The notes beneath the pieces are model-generated. The model did no database searches, had not been told where the DNA came from, and saw only the letters and a program-made list of their open reading frames with translations. DNA of 64,000 bases, from assembly GCA_001939145.1 (NCBI GenBank), contig LSRX01000349.1:291101-355100 (forward strand), in the 5' to 3' direction. Within the stretch, counting starts at the first letter, position 1, and the number at the start of each line of letters is the position of its first letter. This DNA comes from Symbiodinium microadriaticum (Eukaryota > Sar > Dinophyceae > Suessiales > Symbiodiniaceae). The position numbers and the translations under genes were made by a program. This document shows, piece by piece, positions 34,618 through 47,344 of this stretch.

Positions 34618-37058
34618 TCAACACGTCCGTGTCTCTTCTCGACCCTTCTTGACATGCCATACACTCAATGACATGGAGTTGCCGACCTTCTCTCTTTCGG
34701 CGGCCGGCCGCGGGAAGATCCTGTTGCAGAGGAGCTTCAAGCACAGCTGCACAGTACACTCGCGGTCCTCACTTGCAGAAGGTGGAAGCAGCGAAGCTGA
34801 AATGCACTGGAATGCACTGCAGTGCTTCCTGGAGATCACACGCCGTGCCACATCACGATCCGTGTCACAGCGAAGACGGGACACCTGATCAAGACGTGGG
34901 CTAACAGATTTGCATGCTGGCTGGGCTGTCTAGCCAATTCCCTGGCACTTTTCTTGCCATCTTCTGAAATTGCACAAACCAGAATCCGACACCATCGAAA
35001 ATCCCAGCTTCCCGTGAAGCGCCCTGCATCGCTGTAGCAGAACACTAAGGTCTGAGAGCCTTGCAAAGAGAAGCTCCGCAGAGGCCTGGCAGTGATGGGC
35101 CAAAGGTGCTTTCGCCTCGGATGCTGGAAGCTTACAGTGTCGAGGAGCTCATGAAATACAATGGATAGGAAATGGTGGCAACACAACTGCATCCTTGCTC
35201 TCACGAGCACTGCCAGAGTCTCGCAGCTAGAATTTCGAACGGTGAAATCGATGGCTACAGAAGATGGGGCTGACTTTTGCAACATTTCCGTCTCGGGATG
35301 TCTTGGGCGCAGACACGCAAAAGCTCGCAAAGCCGCAAGGCATCGCGTAGATTCCAATCCTTGCATATGCATTGCTGTTCTGCCATGTCCCAAAAAGATC
35401 CACATGTTGCGTTTCCACCGAGCAGCAAAGTCCAGGTGTGCTTCGAAGGGCCTCCCGCCTGTGCGCGTGATGACTGCACATCAGCAAGGCGTTTTCGTGC
35501 GGCAGCCCAGGCCTTCTTCACTTGCACCCTGCGATGCTACTTGAAGCTCCTCGACGAGTCGGACCTGTACAAGTCAAAACTGCTCTGCTTTCGATGCCCG
35601 GAATCCTCCCCGGGATACCGTCTGGTCCACCACTTCTTTTCCCAGAGCGTTGCCATGGGCATGCTCGCCTGTGTCCAGGTGGGCTGCCACTGCGTGGGAG
35701 ATGCGATGTTTCTGGGGCAGTTACATATGTGACGCAGATCCTGTGGTGACCTGCAGCGCGGCTAAGACGCGGCTAAGATGAGTTCAGGCCAAACGACCTG
35801 TGAAAGAACCCTAGACCAGCATGCACCTCTGAGGCTGCAGCAGCTGAGAAAGCACGACACGAGTAAAGCGGTTCAGGAATGATCGTGGAAGCCCTTTCCG
35901 TCCACCTGATACCACCGCCAATATGTGTTGCATGCCGAAGCGTTTTTGCTCACAAGCCTCCTGTGGCTACTGGATTCTGAGCCGCGAAAAGCCTGCACAC
36001 ATCTTTGTGAATATGCCCAAACCTTGCTGCACTTTGCCTCTTAGAGCTCGGCCTGAAGCCTGCATGAGCGGACACCGTCTGCCCAATTGCCGGCAAGAAC
36101 ACCTCACAGGGAGCCCGCCGCGCTCGCAGCAAGAGCAAGCATCCGTGCTGTTGCACCAGCCTCTCTGCGATGGTCCAGCAAGGCGTTGAGGCCCTCCAAC
36201 GTGGCCTTCCGGAATCTTCGAGGCGTATGCAATCTGCAAGGACTTTCCAAGCAGTGGCAGTCAATGCTGCAGATAATTTCACAGAGACTACACTGCTTTA
36301 GGCACTGCTGGACAGGCCCGTCTGTCTCTCCTGCGGTGCCAGGTTGATCTCATCAAGCAGGACCCAATCCTGAGGCACAGGTATCGGCCATGCATCAGGT
36401 CGTAAGATGGCCAGGTCTGATGGCAGAATCAACGTTGCGGCATTGGCTCTAGAGAGGTGAAGGCATCTGAAGGGGAGGAACTAGCGCAAGGTTCCGGAGA
36501 TTTGCAACATCGAGTTTGTTGTCAGGACCTCGGGGGCATCGGAAGAATGGGACCCTTGGGGCGCAGCTCCACGTTTCAGCGCTCGAAGGAGGGCTCCATC
36601 ACTCCAGCGGAAAGCTGCCACCTGCACAGCCACTTCCATCGTTTGCCTCTAGCTTGGAGCCCCATCTAGGATCCTGGCATCACTGCCAGGCATCGGCAAG
36701 TCGGAACCCAACAGATCCAAACTGGGAAGCGGCTGTCTCGCTGTGGCCCCGCAAAAAGAGATGCTGCTAAGTCCGCGGACAGGTCCGTCTGCTCAGACAA
36801 ATTGATCCGCAACCTTCGCATTGCGTTGCCCAAACACAGAAAAGCGATAAAGGGAACTGTTTGCTAATACCTTCCCCGAGGCTTAAGGCCCGCACAGACG
36901 CCGCTTGGTGACTCTTGCAAGAGCTTGGACAGTGGCCGTTTTTCCAAGCCCCGGCGGGCCTCCGGTCTATGGGGCTTTGGTGACAGAGAAAGCAGTGAAG
37001 GTGGCGGAGCCTTCCAGTAGGATTGCCTTGGGCTGTTGCAGTGCGCGGACGAGCCGCC
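34618..37058 (-). CDS. MDN1: Midasin AAA5 module, fragmented into short exons
   Basis: Exon 37058-37011 (48 nt) encodes RLVRALQQPKAILLEG and joins, across a 51-nt GC-AG intron, to PPGLGKTATVQALARVTKRR (from 36959), giving the P-loop. An exon ending at 36568 reads FRWSDGALLRALKRG. It joins over a 198-nt GC-AG intron to DWVLLDEINLAPQ (36369-36331), the Walker B. A 125-nt GA-AG intron follows, then ATLEGLNALLDHRRE (36205-36161). A 58-nt GC-AG intron follows, then VFLPAIGQTVSAHAGF (from 36102). RLFAAQNPVATGG follows near 36000, and DWNLRDALRLCELLR (from 35359) is the sensor-2 region. A weak candidate at about 34760-34660 may end the module. Every joined segment matches midasin family order. AAA5 appears catalytically competent. 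Confidence 0.88.
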
Positions 37059-37463
37059 CTCAGCACCAAGGTTGCCAAGCCGATCTTAGAGCAGATCCCG
37101 GCGTCGTGCATCTACCGGCGCGGTGTTTCTCCAGCAGTTCTTGTCTGTTCGCCATGTCGGGACAAGGGAGGCCCTGAGGGCCTGTGCTCCTCTGCCGCAG
37201 GGGTGCAAGAAACTGGAAGCCACAGGCGCTGTCTCTAAGTCTATAATAACAGCTGCCCCTAGGGAGCAGTAATGATCAAGTATCGCCAGCTCAAAATGTC
37301 TGGCGGACTGTATCATGCGAAGCATGAGACTGAGAACTAGGAACAAGAAAGTCGGGGCGCTGATGGCGCGGCCGCCCTGCATCCTGACTCAGTTCAGTAC
37401 ACCTCATCGCCGACGCTTCTTCGACTTCCACGTCAGGCAGCCCTCCTTCGAAAACAAGAGTCG

Positions 37464-38095
37464 TCAAAATGCTGACAGAAGGGACCTAGCGGCTTTTTGT
37501 GTGTGATGCCTCTCCTCGCTGTTCGGGCCCTTGGTGCCGCGACGGCGGAACATGCTCGCGACCACTTTCGGGTCGGCTCCTGAGGACAAGGAGGGTTCAA
37601 AAGGCGGAACTTCGGAACGGGTCAGCCGCAAACGCAAACCAAAGCTTCCTCGAATTCCTTTCGAGCGCCATCGGGGCTCTCCGACCGAACAAAGGATGCC
37701 TTGGGCCGGGAACTGAGCTCGAGGCATCTCGAGGCATCAGGCCAACCCGTACGTCTTGCAGACCAGAGACCGAAGTTGCAAGCCACTGGCATGATCCTTG
37801 CAGAGAACCAGCTGTCTTGCACACACAGCACATGTCGAAGAATCCGAAGCCAAGTTTTGTGCCCAGCTGCCGCTCACCCACGGAGCGAACGAGCCCACCA
37901 AAGCGCGTATCTCCGACGAGAGGCCTAGCGATGTTGAGGCCTCGCAAGCAAAGTCAAAGGAGGCAGCAACGACAAAGAACCCAGATTCTCCTTTTTAGCT
38001 CTCCTCGGTGCGATACCTTTCTTTCAGCAAGCGGCTCAAGTCTTTGAAACCATGCTTGGCTGAGAGCTTGGCGCCGGCCTCACATAAGCTGAGTC
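37464..38095 (-). CDS. Possible RluA-type pseudouridine synthase C-terminal exons
   Basis: At about 37945-37850 the minus strand encodes RGLNIARPLVGDTRFGGLVR. This resembles the RluA-family signature in which a substrate-contact helix is followed by PLVGDxxYGG. Further frames (FGFFDMCCVC near 37820; GSFGLRLRLTRSEVPPFEPS near 37640) may be following exons. Another coding-like block at about 38090-38000 (SLCEAGAKLSAKHGFKDLSR) lies just upstream. The catalytic HRLDxxTSG motif was not found in the region, so the enzyme assignment is weak. If right, the product would isomerise uridine in rRNA or tRNA. It sits between midasin AAA4 and AAA5. Confidence 0.38.
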
Positions 38096-38530
38096 CGGGT
38101 GAAAGCATACGCGGCGGTGACGGTATGCATTCAAGGCTCCTGGTTCTTGTCATGAATAGAGGTTCCTGCTCATTGGCGAATCAAACCCACTGCACTGCTT
38201 GGGACCCAGCTTGATACCAGGCCTCGCACGCCATTCTCCGAGAATTCGAGGGTTTCGACGGTCGACGGGGGTGCTGACAAGACCAGGAGCATGGACCAGC
38301 CAAACCTGACACGACACACTCGACATCCTTGAAGTGCCACCACTTCACTTCACTCCAAGCTGCCCATGCCCAAGCTGTTCCGAGAGGTGGGAAATCACCG
38401 TGTTGTCTCCGATGAAAGCAAACTGGTGCTGCAGGTTCTTCGGGATGAGAGTCTCGGCACGGTGTGCAATACACTGCAACACAGCCGCAGCAACATCGGA
38501 AGTGGCAAAATGAAGCGGACTTACAGTAGC

Positions 38531-39655
38531 TCATGACGGCGCTACGAGTAACACTGTTGGCACGCTGGACAAAGAGAGGCTGCAGCAGTGCAGCGATTGT
38601 CCTACGGTATGCACGCTCTCACACAGGCAAGCAGCCCGGTTGGCTTTCCAGAATTCTTCCATCACGAGTGCCTCCAAGGCAGCATAAAAAGTGTTGCTTG
38701 CATGCAGAAGCATTTGCTGCTGGAAGTGCCTTTTTGAGGTGGCACTGGTAATACTCCTCCTGGTTCACGGACTTGATGGGAGGGCACGTAAAAGAGTCCA
38801 AGCCGGCCTTCAAATATAGCTCCTGTGCTCCCGGAAGGGGAGCAAAAGAGAGGCCAGAGAAGTGGAGGACAACAGCTCCTGATCGAGCCTTCTCCCAACT
38901 GATTCTCAAATTCTTGTCCAGCTGAACCTGGAGCCAGATCCGGAGGTCTGGGATAAACTCACCCATCGCGCCGCCTCCTGCGATTTTGAACTTTGCAACT
39001 CGCCGATGCGCGTCGTAGCTGCTGTCTGCCAACAGCTTGGAATCTTGGAGGCCCCCGAGCAAAGCTGAAGCCATGTTGGCTGCATCCTCACGAACAAGCA
39101 GACTGCGTACCAACAAATACAAGACGTGTATCTTGATGCCGGACGAGTGCTTCCTGAATTGGGCGTGCTGCCCCGGATTTGAAAGTCATGTGGCTAGCTT
39201 CACCGTTTCACCTCGATCAAACCCGAGCTTGGAGTGGAATTCGGGTCCGGCTCCCGAGTATTCTTTTCTTGGCTCGTTGTATGGATTGCGTGAATGCTTG
39301 TCGTCTGCGACGGAGCATTTCTCCAATAGTCGTCTAGCTTCATTGCTGGGCCAGTTCGGGGTCACCGGGAAGGGCCCTGACACGTGAGGCTCTCAGGTTC
39401 GGAATGTAAAGCAAGCAAAACCCATCTGCGACTTCATTAGTCAGAATTGGAAGCGATGCCGCACTGCCGCACGTGACAAGTACACAAGGACACTTGCCAC
39501 TGACTGTCCTGCCCGGCACTGCCCAGGGCCTGCAGATCCTTCACCAGCGCATCCACGGCATCAGACGAACTCTGGCCGCGGCGCCCGAAGAAGGTGAGCC
39601 CAGGCCAGGTCACCAGCAGAGCGGCCAATAAGCGCACCAGGAGCCGGGAGCGCAT
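38531..39655 (-). CDS. Unrecognised protein with N-terminal signal-like segment, several exons
   Basis: An ATG at 39655 opens MRSRLLVRLLAALLVTWPGL, a signal or transit peptide, followed by a helical stretch ending before a GTGTCC donor near 39490. A second block (about 39383-39190) includes NWPSNEARRLLEKCSVADD. The main block (39122-38690) includes FKIAGGGAMGEFIPDLRIWL, SGAVVLHFSGLSFAPLPG and KSVNQEEYYQCHLKKALPA. A last piece near 38680-38630 includes FYAALEALVMEEFWKANR. I do not recognise the family. The hydrophobic N-terminus points to plastid, secretory or mitochondrial targeting. It may or may not be one transcript with the pseudouridine-synthase-like exons downstream. It lies wholly between midasin AAA4 and AAA5 exons. 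Confidence 0.55.
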
Positions 39656-40889
39656 GCTTCAAAGGACCCAGACAGGACCAGTGGTGCTTGGAGCTTGGAC
39701 ACGGCACTCTTCTGAAGGTTTCCAAGGGCCGCACAGAGCTAGGTGGCCTTACCGCCTGTTTTAACTTTGGGGATCCTACGACTTGCAAGCAAGAGTTGCT
39801 CATGGAAATTCCTTGACGACCTTTCGAGCCCAAAGGCTGAACATGGTACAGAAGTTATGAGTCATGCGTGGTCGCAGAAGGATGATTGCTCTGAGCAGCT
39901 CTCTTCGACGAAGTAACCGAGCACCACACCCACGTTGCATGCCGAGGAAGGCGCATTGAAGTCAAAGTCGGAGGCATCTCCAAAAAGCGCAGCGCTCACT
40001 ATCGACAACCTACGCCATGAATTGTCATGAGCCTTCGAGTCAAGGGGCTTAAGTGCTCAGAACTACCATACAGCACTCCACGTGTGCCTCCCAGTCTTCA
40101 CTCTGTTTTCAAAGTCTTGATGCCAGTGTTTTGTCAAAGCTTCCAGGCAGATCAGAGTCTGAGAAATCTTGCAAGATAACAAGCAACTTTCACGTCTGTA
40201 AGAGCAGGAGACACACAAAGATATGATTAATATCATGCCTCGCTAGACAAAAGTGGCGCCTTCAATTCATGTGGTGCCCAGGACTCTCCAGATTTCAGGT
40301 GAGGGTCTGATCATGACTTCAACTCGAGAGCCAATTCTGTTTTTCTTAACGGAAACAGCGTAGATGCAACAAGTACTCGGTTTCGGTCGGGCGATGCTCA
40401 ACTGCCATCATGCTTGCGAGGCTGCAGACTCGGTGGTAACGGTGGTACATTCTCTATGAACCCTGCGTCTTGTCGGTAAGCACTTCCCTCTGCACCACAG
40501 CCGACTTCAATTGACCCCTGCTTCCACCTTGGGTAGCTGTATCTCCTTCTTGAGAGGCCACCTAGGCCCAAGCTTCTTCTGTTCTTTTGGCCAAGCTTTT
40601 CCGGTTGCTTGCAAGATGCAGAAATGTCGAAGCCGCCAAAGTTCAGGACGTGCCCCTGGCCAGGTCATGCATGTGCTCCAATGATACGATGAGGCACACT
40701 TCGGCCGACACAGCAAAGGAGATGTGAGGGTTCCGCTGCGATGCACCCTGCCTTTGGTGGAGAGTTGCGGTTGCGCACCTCATCGCCATAAGGACTCGAG
40801 GAAAAGCTGGCAAACTGGAGAACGCGAAACGAAAGCTTCTTCCTTCCCTTGGAAGCTTCTGAGTTTCTGCATCGAATTCCATGATTTAC

Positions 40890-43498
40890 TCACACAGCTT
40901 GTCCGAAAAGTGCTGAAAAGCTACGAAGAGCATCAGCTGGGCCTTGCACCCATGCAAAGCCGCCCTGGCTGAACACAGCTTGAACCTTTTCGCGGCCCTG
41001 GCTCGTGAGGTCCTTGGTAATCGATGACTTTGCATGTGACATGAACGGGACATTTACGAGTACTTCGAATCGGATACTCGCGCCATCAAGCCAAGCATCC
41101 TGGAAGAACTCGGGCCTGTCAAGTTGGCATAGGAGGTTCCATAGTATAGCCCGCTGTGCCACGGACAATCCACCACAATTCTCATCTTGAGAATCTTTCG
41201 TTTGTTTCTGGTACAAGGCTATGCATTCAGTGTCGACAAGCTGGTTTCCCAATCCCAAGCTGTCGACAAGAGTCATGCAGCCACCGTGCAGGTACATCTC
41301 GACAGCTCGCTCAACGCTGGCTTGCAGGGATTTTTCAGCTTTCTCGGGAGCTGTGCTTCGAACAAAGGCAGCCCAGGCCAGGACCTCACGAATGCTTAGA
41401 GGATGCAGAACTCGCTGGTTGAACCAGCTGACGCAGTCCAGCATGGGTCGAGCAAGTCGCGGCCAGGAGAGCTGGGTCGCCACTAAGTCTTCCGCCTCCT
41501 TAGTGGAAAAGTCAATGGGCTCAACCCAGATTTCAGTGAATCTGTTGCGGAGAGCTGGTGACAACTCTCTCTTTCCAAAGTCGCCACCCGGGTTCATTGT
41601 GGCAAAGAGCCTGAAAGTGGGCAGCGCCTGAACCACCTCCAAGTCGGCACCAGTCAAAGGCTTCTCTGCGAGCAGAAGCGAGTGCTCCGGCTCCAGGACA
41701 GAGTTCAAGCGTTCCAAGACTGAGTCTTCTGCCAATGAGATCTCGTCGACGAGAAACGCACCCCCAGATCGCATGGCTTCCACCAAAGCTCCATCGGCCC
41801 ACTCAAAGATACGGTCGTAGTCCCCACAGAGAGACACAAGATGCAGTGCCAAAGACAGCAACGGTACCTCGTTGCCCTTAGCAATCCTTGCATCCAGCCG
41901 CCTTCTCTTTGCCTCGGCTTGGTCGCCAGCACCCAGGACATTGCTTGCAATGGCAGCACGGAGCGCCTGACCCAAGTTCTTCGGGTTGCCCTTTCCTGTC
42001 GCCGCAAGCTGTGCCTCTGAAAGCAGCTTGGTAAATGCTGGAGACTCGGTGTCAGGCTGCGCATGCTGCGCCTTCGCCAGCTCCAGCAGCAGCTCCTGCA
42101 GCTTAGCGGCTGCTGTGCAAATCGACTTGAAAGTTGTGTCTCGACCACGGACTGGTCGAAGGGAACCGATGAAGTCCGACGTCTCCGTCTGCTGGTGACA
42201 GTTCAAAGTCCGCAGTTGACGCTCCGGAAGATCCTCTTCAACCAAGGCCCAAGACAGCAGCTGACATGCCATCGTCTTGCCACCTCCCGTTTCCCCAACT
42301 AGGAGGGCGGGCTCTCCGGACCGTATGCATCGGCCAATGAGAGCAACCATTCGGCAGAATGCCGGCGTCCATACAACCTGGCCGACTCCTCCAGGTGCTT
42401 GGCATCCAGCTTTGAGCTTCTGGGCCACTCGTTCCCGAGCGGCACAGACGACCTCATCCTGGCTGTAGTCGAGCTGCAAGTCCTTGACGCCCGTGCAGTG
42501 CTTTACCAACGACTTGCGAACGACCTCTCGCTCGTCCTCCTTCCGCAGCCTTTCTGCCAGCAGCGTGAAACCCTCTGTGGCTAACTCAAGGTACGAGTTG
42601 GGCTTTCTATGGCCCCATCGTAGCAAATCGCGCACGGTCATGAAGCTTTGCTTTCCCAAAAAAACTGCCGACTGGTTGCGATGCGACTGAAGATCCTGGT
42701 AGACTGCCAGCATCACCTTCACATATGATGGGGGCACCTGGCAGCGTTTGTGCAGGACGACCGCCAGCTCTTCCATCGGAAGCTCACTTACGAAGACTTC
42801 TGTGAAGCGGTTGCGGAAAGCACGGGACAAGAGCTTCCGGCCACCGTAATTCGCCCCAGCCGGATTTTGTGTTGCAAAGACCATGAACTCCTCGTGGGGC
42901 TTGACAGTGTTGCCGGTGTCAGGGATGTACAGCTCGCGGTTATCGTCCAGCAGGCGGTTGAGAGCCTCCAAAACCTCGCTTGGTGCCAAGTTCAGTTCAT
43001 CGAGGACCACCCAATGGCCTGCCCGCGCGGCTCTCACCAAAACACCCTCCTGGAACACCAGCTGCCCCGTCTCTGGGTCACACACGTACTGGCCAATGTA
43101 CTCCTGAAGGTCGGTGTGCTCGTGGTTGTTGATACGCACAAACTCGTGACCTGTTAAATGTGCCAGGAACTTCACCAGCGAGGTCTTGCCCGCGGATGTT
43201 GGGCCTTCCAGAAGTATCGGGAATCTGCCGCCACTCAACATCCGTGCAATATTGTGAAGATTGCGGCGTACTGAGTTTGTAATCACGAAGTCCCTGTGTG
43301 CTGCTTCCACCTCAAGCTTCTGAGGCCCGGCCTGAGCCAGAAAACACAAGGAGTCGCGGATTCCGCTGCGGTTCAAGTCCAAGAAAAGCCCCGAAGCCTT
43401 GATCCAGTAGCCTTCCACGTTGATCCAGCCCTTGTCTGGATCTATCTGTACCGAAGCACTTGAAGAGGATGATCCGGCCTCAAGAAGCGGCCCTACAG
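40890..43498 (-). CDS. MDN1: Midasin AAA3 and AAA4 modules in one long exon
   Basis: An uninterrupted frame of more than 840 codons opens after an ACAG acceptor at about 43499 and contains WINVEGYWIKASG, as in human IQVEGYWI before AAA3. Residue numbers here count from the codon at 43418. AAA3 has P-loop GPTSAGKTS at 72-80, RINNHEHTDLQEYIG, Walker B WVVLDELNLAPSEVLEALNR around 136-154, and FATQNP with the arginine RAFRNRF. AAA4 has P-loop GETGGGKT at 375-382, NCHQQTETSDFIGSLRPVR, Walker B AFLVDEISL and FATMNPGG with LRNRFTEIW. All residues needed for ATP binding and hydrolysis are present. The frame ends at a stop at 40890, but the real donor is probably earlier, near 40960. Its length contrasts sharply with the tiny exons of the other modules. 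Confidence 0.95.
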
Positions 43499-44129
43499 CT
43501 GTTTACGGGGAACCGCCGCTGCACGTCGCCGACTGTGCCTTCAACGCAGCTGTCTGAACGCTGGGAGACACTCCAACAGCCTCCGGCAAATTGCCAGAGC
43601 AGATGCGAGACCACGTCAGACTTCAGCAAGCCAGAGCAGGCTGTGGGCCTCTTGGATGTGGTCTTCCACCACCCTTGAAGATGAAAGATCTAGAGTCGTG
43701 GCCTCGCTGTGACGGATGCAAACAGAGGAAGAAGTCCGAATTTGGGCTGCCGGACAAACCCGACGGCCAGACCTTGCGCCAAGGCCTGATGAGGAAGCTT
43801 CGCAAGAAGGGCTAAGTGAATTCCGCACAGCCGCTCCTATGGCCGAACTCCTGATCCAGCCTTGATTGGGGGCGTCGCATGCTGCCTTGGCATGAAGAGA
43901 AACGCTTCCGAAAATTTCCTCTTGGTCCGCATTCGTGGACATCGCAAGGTGGTGTGGACCATTGACGACGGGTCTCCTTGAAGCCTCGACTTCGACTCCT
44001 ATTGGTCCTATGCACCTTACGGGCTCTCCCAAAACTCGTGTTGTACTCTGTGTTTGCGGCGGTCGCTTGGCGAGCCGCAGCGCGAAGCGCAGGGAGCGGG
44101 TCAGGTTCCGCAGGGAGAAGCTACAGACC

Positions 44130-44486
44130 TCAACATTGCACAAAGATAAGAGCACAGCCCCAGAACGAAAAACAGACCAAGGATGCTGGCAGCGCATGCA
44201 AAGCTGGGATCAACACTCTTCCAGCTCCATCGAGAAGCGCACTCTGGCCTGAAATGGCGGATTGTCGGCGCCGTTTTCGCCGCTTCCGACACGTGAGAAG
44301 CATGCCCCGGACAACCTTGGTCACCGGGCGTGCCAGTGACCCGGCTTTGCGGTAAAAGCCTGCAGGAAAATGAGCTCTCAAGATTCTGCTTGCATTCCAC
44401 TCCTTGCCTACGATGGCATCCGCCGGCGGATTTGGGAAGTCATCCTCCAGGTAGCTGCGAACCTCGACACTGCAAGCTGCACGCAT
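44130..44486 (-). CDS. Candidate exon, unrecognised
   Basis: The minus frame includes VEVRSYLEDDFPNPPADAIV, then GKEWNASRILRAHFPAGFYR and a basic stretch TCRKRRKRRRQS. It ends in a hydrophobic run containing LVCFSFWGCALIFV. Coding character is good for the first two thirds. It may be part of the midasin AAA2-AAA3 linker or a small separate gene. No start or splice sites are fixed. Confidence 0.4.
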   Translation of the reverse strand: MRAACSVEVRSYLEDDFPNPPADAIVGKEWNASRILRAHFPAGFYRKAGSLARPVTKVVRGMLLTCRKRRKRRRQSAISGQSALLDGAGRVLIPALHALPASLVCFSFWGCALIFVQC

Positions 44487-44499
44487 AGCTTCGCGGCGC

Positions 44500-47330
44500 G
44501 AAAAAAGCTCCCGAGCTTCATGCTATGAGGCCCAAGTCCTCCGGTGTGTGCACCTCCGCGAATACGCCCCTTTGTAGTTCACACCCGACCTTCCTCTGCT
44601 TCTGCTGCGAGTCACGGCTAGCTTTTTCGAGCCGATGAGCTTGTCTCGAATCTTTGGAGACATGGTTCCTTTGCGCCGTGAAACGTATCAACGGAAAACT
44701 CAGACGTGCTTTGCATCCTGTCAAGAACGTGTAGACCAGCGCTTGGCCAGCACAGGCAGTTTGATAAAGCGGCCAGTCGACGACAAGAAAGCTGTCAGTT
44801 AGCGGAATTCATGGATGGCTGCTGTCGTAGACCAGCTGGACGGCCCTGCCGCACAGTTTCGGTGACCAATTAGCAATGTTCTACAACTTGTTCCCAAAGC
44901 TTCTGACCTCTATACGATAACCCGAATGCCCCCTGGTGAAGGAGAACAAAACCTGGAACAGCCCTTGCTGATTGCGAGGCTTGAGCCCTCAGGGCCAGTT
45001 AAAACGCAGAACCCTCGACTCCTCTTTACAATAGGCACTTTTCCTCTCCTCCACTGTTCAGTCAAAGCTTGGAGCATGTTGCGGCAGTCTGAAGTTAGCA
45101 GCATTTGAAATTACCATTCCACCTCATCCACAACGCCATCCCAAGGCATGCGACGCAAGCCGTCGTCTTAAGGCCATGGATTGTGATGTTCGTGACAGCA
45201 TCAGCAGCTTTCCCCCTCAGCGGCTGCAGAGCCACGCCAAGTGTTTGCTGCCCAACATGGATTCTGGGCTTCCTGCACGTCTATCTGTAGTTCGCCGAGA
45301 TTGATTTGCAGTATTTCACCTCAGATGTGACGCATCAGGCTTTACAGTGCAGCGACGTGCCCAATCCCAAGTGCAATGGCAAGGAACGAACAAAGCTGTG
45401 TACAAGATCGGAGTAGACCAGGAGCTGCAGGGACAAGCGTCGCAAAGGAGATAGCTGCCAGAGAGCTAAGGAGTACAGGCTGGCGGGACAGACACTATGA
45501 GTTACAAGCCAAGCACAAGTCCTAGCCACAACCACAAGCCCGAGCCTGAGTGGCGAGCACATGGATCAGAAGCAGCAGCAATCCTTCAAACACGGCAGCC
45601 GACGTGCAGTTGGACACGGCCTGGTCAAGACACTTGTGGCAAGGCTCGACTGGCTGGTGTTTCTAGAATCCATGTGCCATCCTTCGGTCCTGCAGCCAGG
45701 CCAAACGGCCCGCCCGCGATGCGCCATGGACGGGCCAAGCACAGAGAAACACTGAGCCTTTCAAGCAAAAGGCTTCCGCGAAGCTCGCAAGACCTTCAAA
45801 TTGACGTAGTTGCAGCCCGGTGGCTGTAACTGATCACGAGGAGCGCGAGCTCAATCGAGGCAATGGCGAACAACCTCAGAGTGGCTCAGACTCAACAGCA
45901 ACGACTTGCCAGGGCCCTTCCAGATTCCAGTCCGTTGCACAATCTCCAACAAGCGTTTACATCTCAAAATATTATGTGCTTGAACATGGAGCATGTATCG
46001 AACCACCCGATCTTCGTCCCACCACTCCTGCGCGGGCATGCACTCTTACTTTCAGCCGGATGCTTGTGCAATGCTTGCCTGGAGAGCTTCTGAATAAGCT
46101 TTCAGCTTGTCGAACTTTCCGAAACTCGCTTGTTCCTTCCTGGTGCAATCGGCACAGCTATGTGAGAAGTGCTACATTACAGTGGCAGCTGCGCGGCACA
46201 AACTCTGTCACCACCAGGTCCTTGATCCTCCGCCAAGCCATGGTACCGCGGTGACATTCCAGTCAGCACAGAGCAGCTCCAGCAACAGCCAAAGGCGTGG
46301 TCCTCTGCTTCTCATTCCTGAAGATCTGCTTCGTAACGTCGCCGAACTGATACCTTGCACGGCTGCACCGTTCTGGATGCCCTGATCCTGGAATTTAATA
46401 CCGAAACAGCCCCGACAAAGATGCACTCATCTTTACCTCTCATGTCGTGGTGTCTTCATGCCAGTTGTCTGAGCAGCCTAGATGTTGCAAAAACTGGCCA
46501 GACTGGTTAATTCATCGGTCTTGCAGCACTTCGCACTGACAGTCGCCACTCAAAGTCAAATTTGAGTCTCAGAGCGAGGCTGTCCCTGGACATGGGCGAC
46601 CTCCTTCGAAACACTGATGGCATGGAGCACTGCAATCTCTGCTGCAACCAGTCGCAAGCACTCCTCGCATTTCTTCATGAGGAGCTCAGCTTTGCAATTT
46701 TCTGCGCCGTTGGCCCCGAGTCCCCGATGACACCTCGCAAAAGACAAACTGCCCAGAACTCGATCCCAGCCTGCTTTGCCAAACCTCATCTGGCAAGGAC
46801 CTGCGCAGACAAAGCCGTGTCCGACCTCAGCACAAGATTGCCATCCGTGCTAAAGCACACAAGCGAAGACGTGAGGAGCATACCAGTACACCTTTGCAAA
46901 TATCACACCATGTGGGAACCACGAAGACCTGGCAAGATTGGCGGTTCTTGCAGCTTCACCGACATGGGGACCGCTGGCCGCATGGGCCTTTTTCTTCAGA
47001 TCGTGAGCCTGCAGCGGCCGTGGTTTCGGCGGAGAGACCGACCTCGGAACACTTGCGCTAATCAAAAAGGCGGCAAGGGCGCAGACTCGGGTGAGAAGCT
47101 CGGTTGAGCACATTGGACTGCGAGACCGTCTAGGCCATGAGGCTGTGGCACACTGCGTCACTAGGACTGTGACTATGACAGGCCAGGATGACCGGCACTT
47201 CTAAACAACTTGACGTGTACAAGTCTTTGAAGGGAGGCAGAGAGTCCTGACACTGCTTGGGCAAAATAGCATCGGGAAATGAATTCCTTCATCCAAACTG
47301 AGCTGAGCCACAGAACTCCGACAGCGACTC
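44500..47330. other. Midasin AAA2-AAA3 interval, no exon assigned
   Basis: The family requires about 150-200 residues between AAA2 and AAA3, so exons should be here. Minus-strand fragments such as LYSLALWQLSPLRRLSLQLL near 45470 and GMLLTSSLVCFSTDGNLVLR near 46870 are possible, but none matches a midasin motif. A 181-codon plus-strand frame at 46562-47107 lacks any recognisable motif. Confidence 0.35.
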
Positions 47331-47344
47331 AACACGGCCTCGTC

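Noticed and set aside
43680..43815. Plus-strand frame with CDGCKQRKKSEFGLPDK, reminiscent of an EsV-1-7 type zinc repeat
   Set aside because: The second half of the metal-binding pattern is missing and there is no second repeat.
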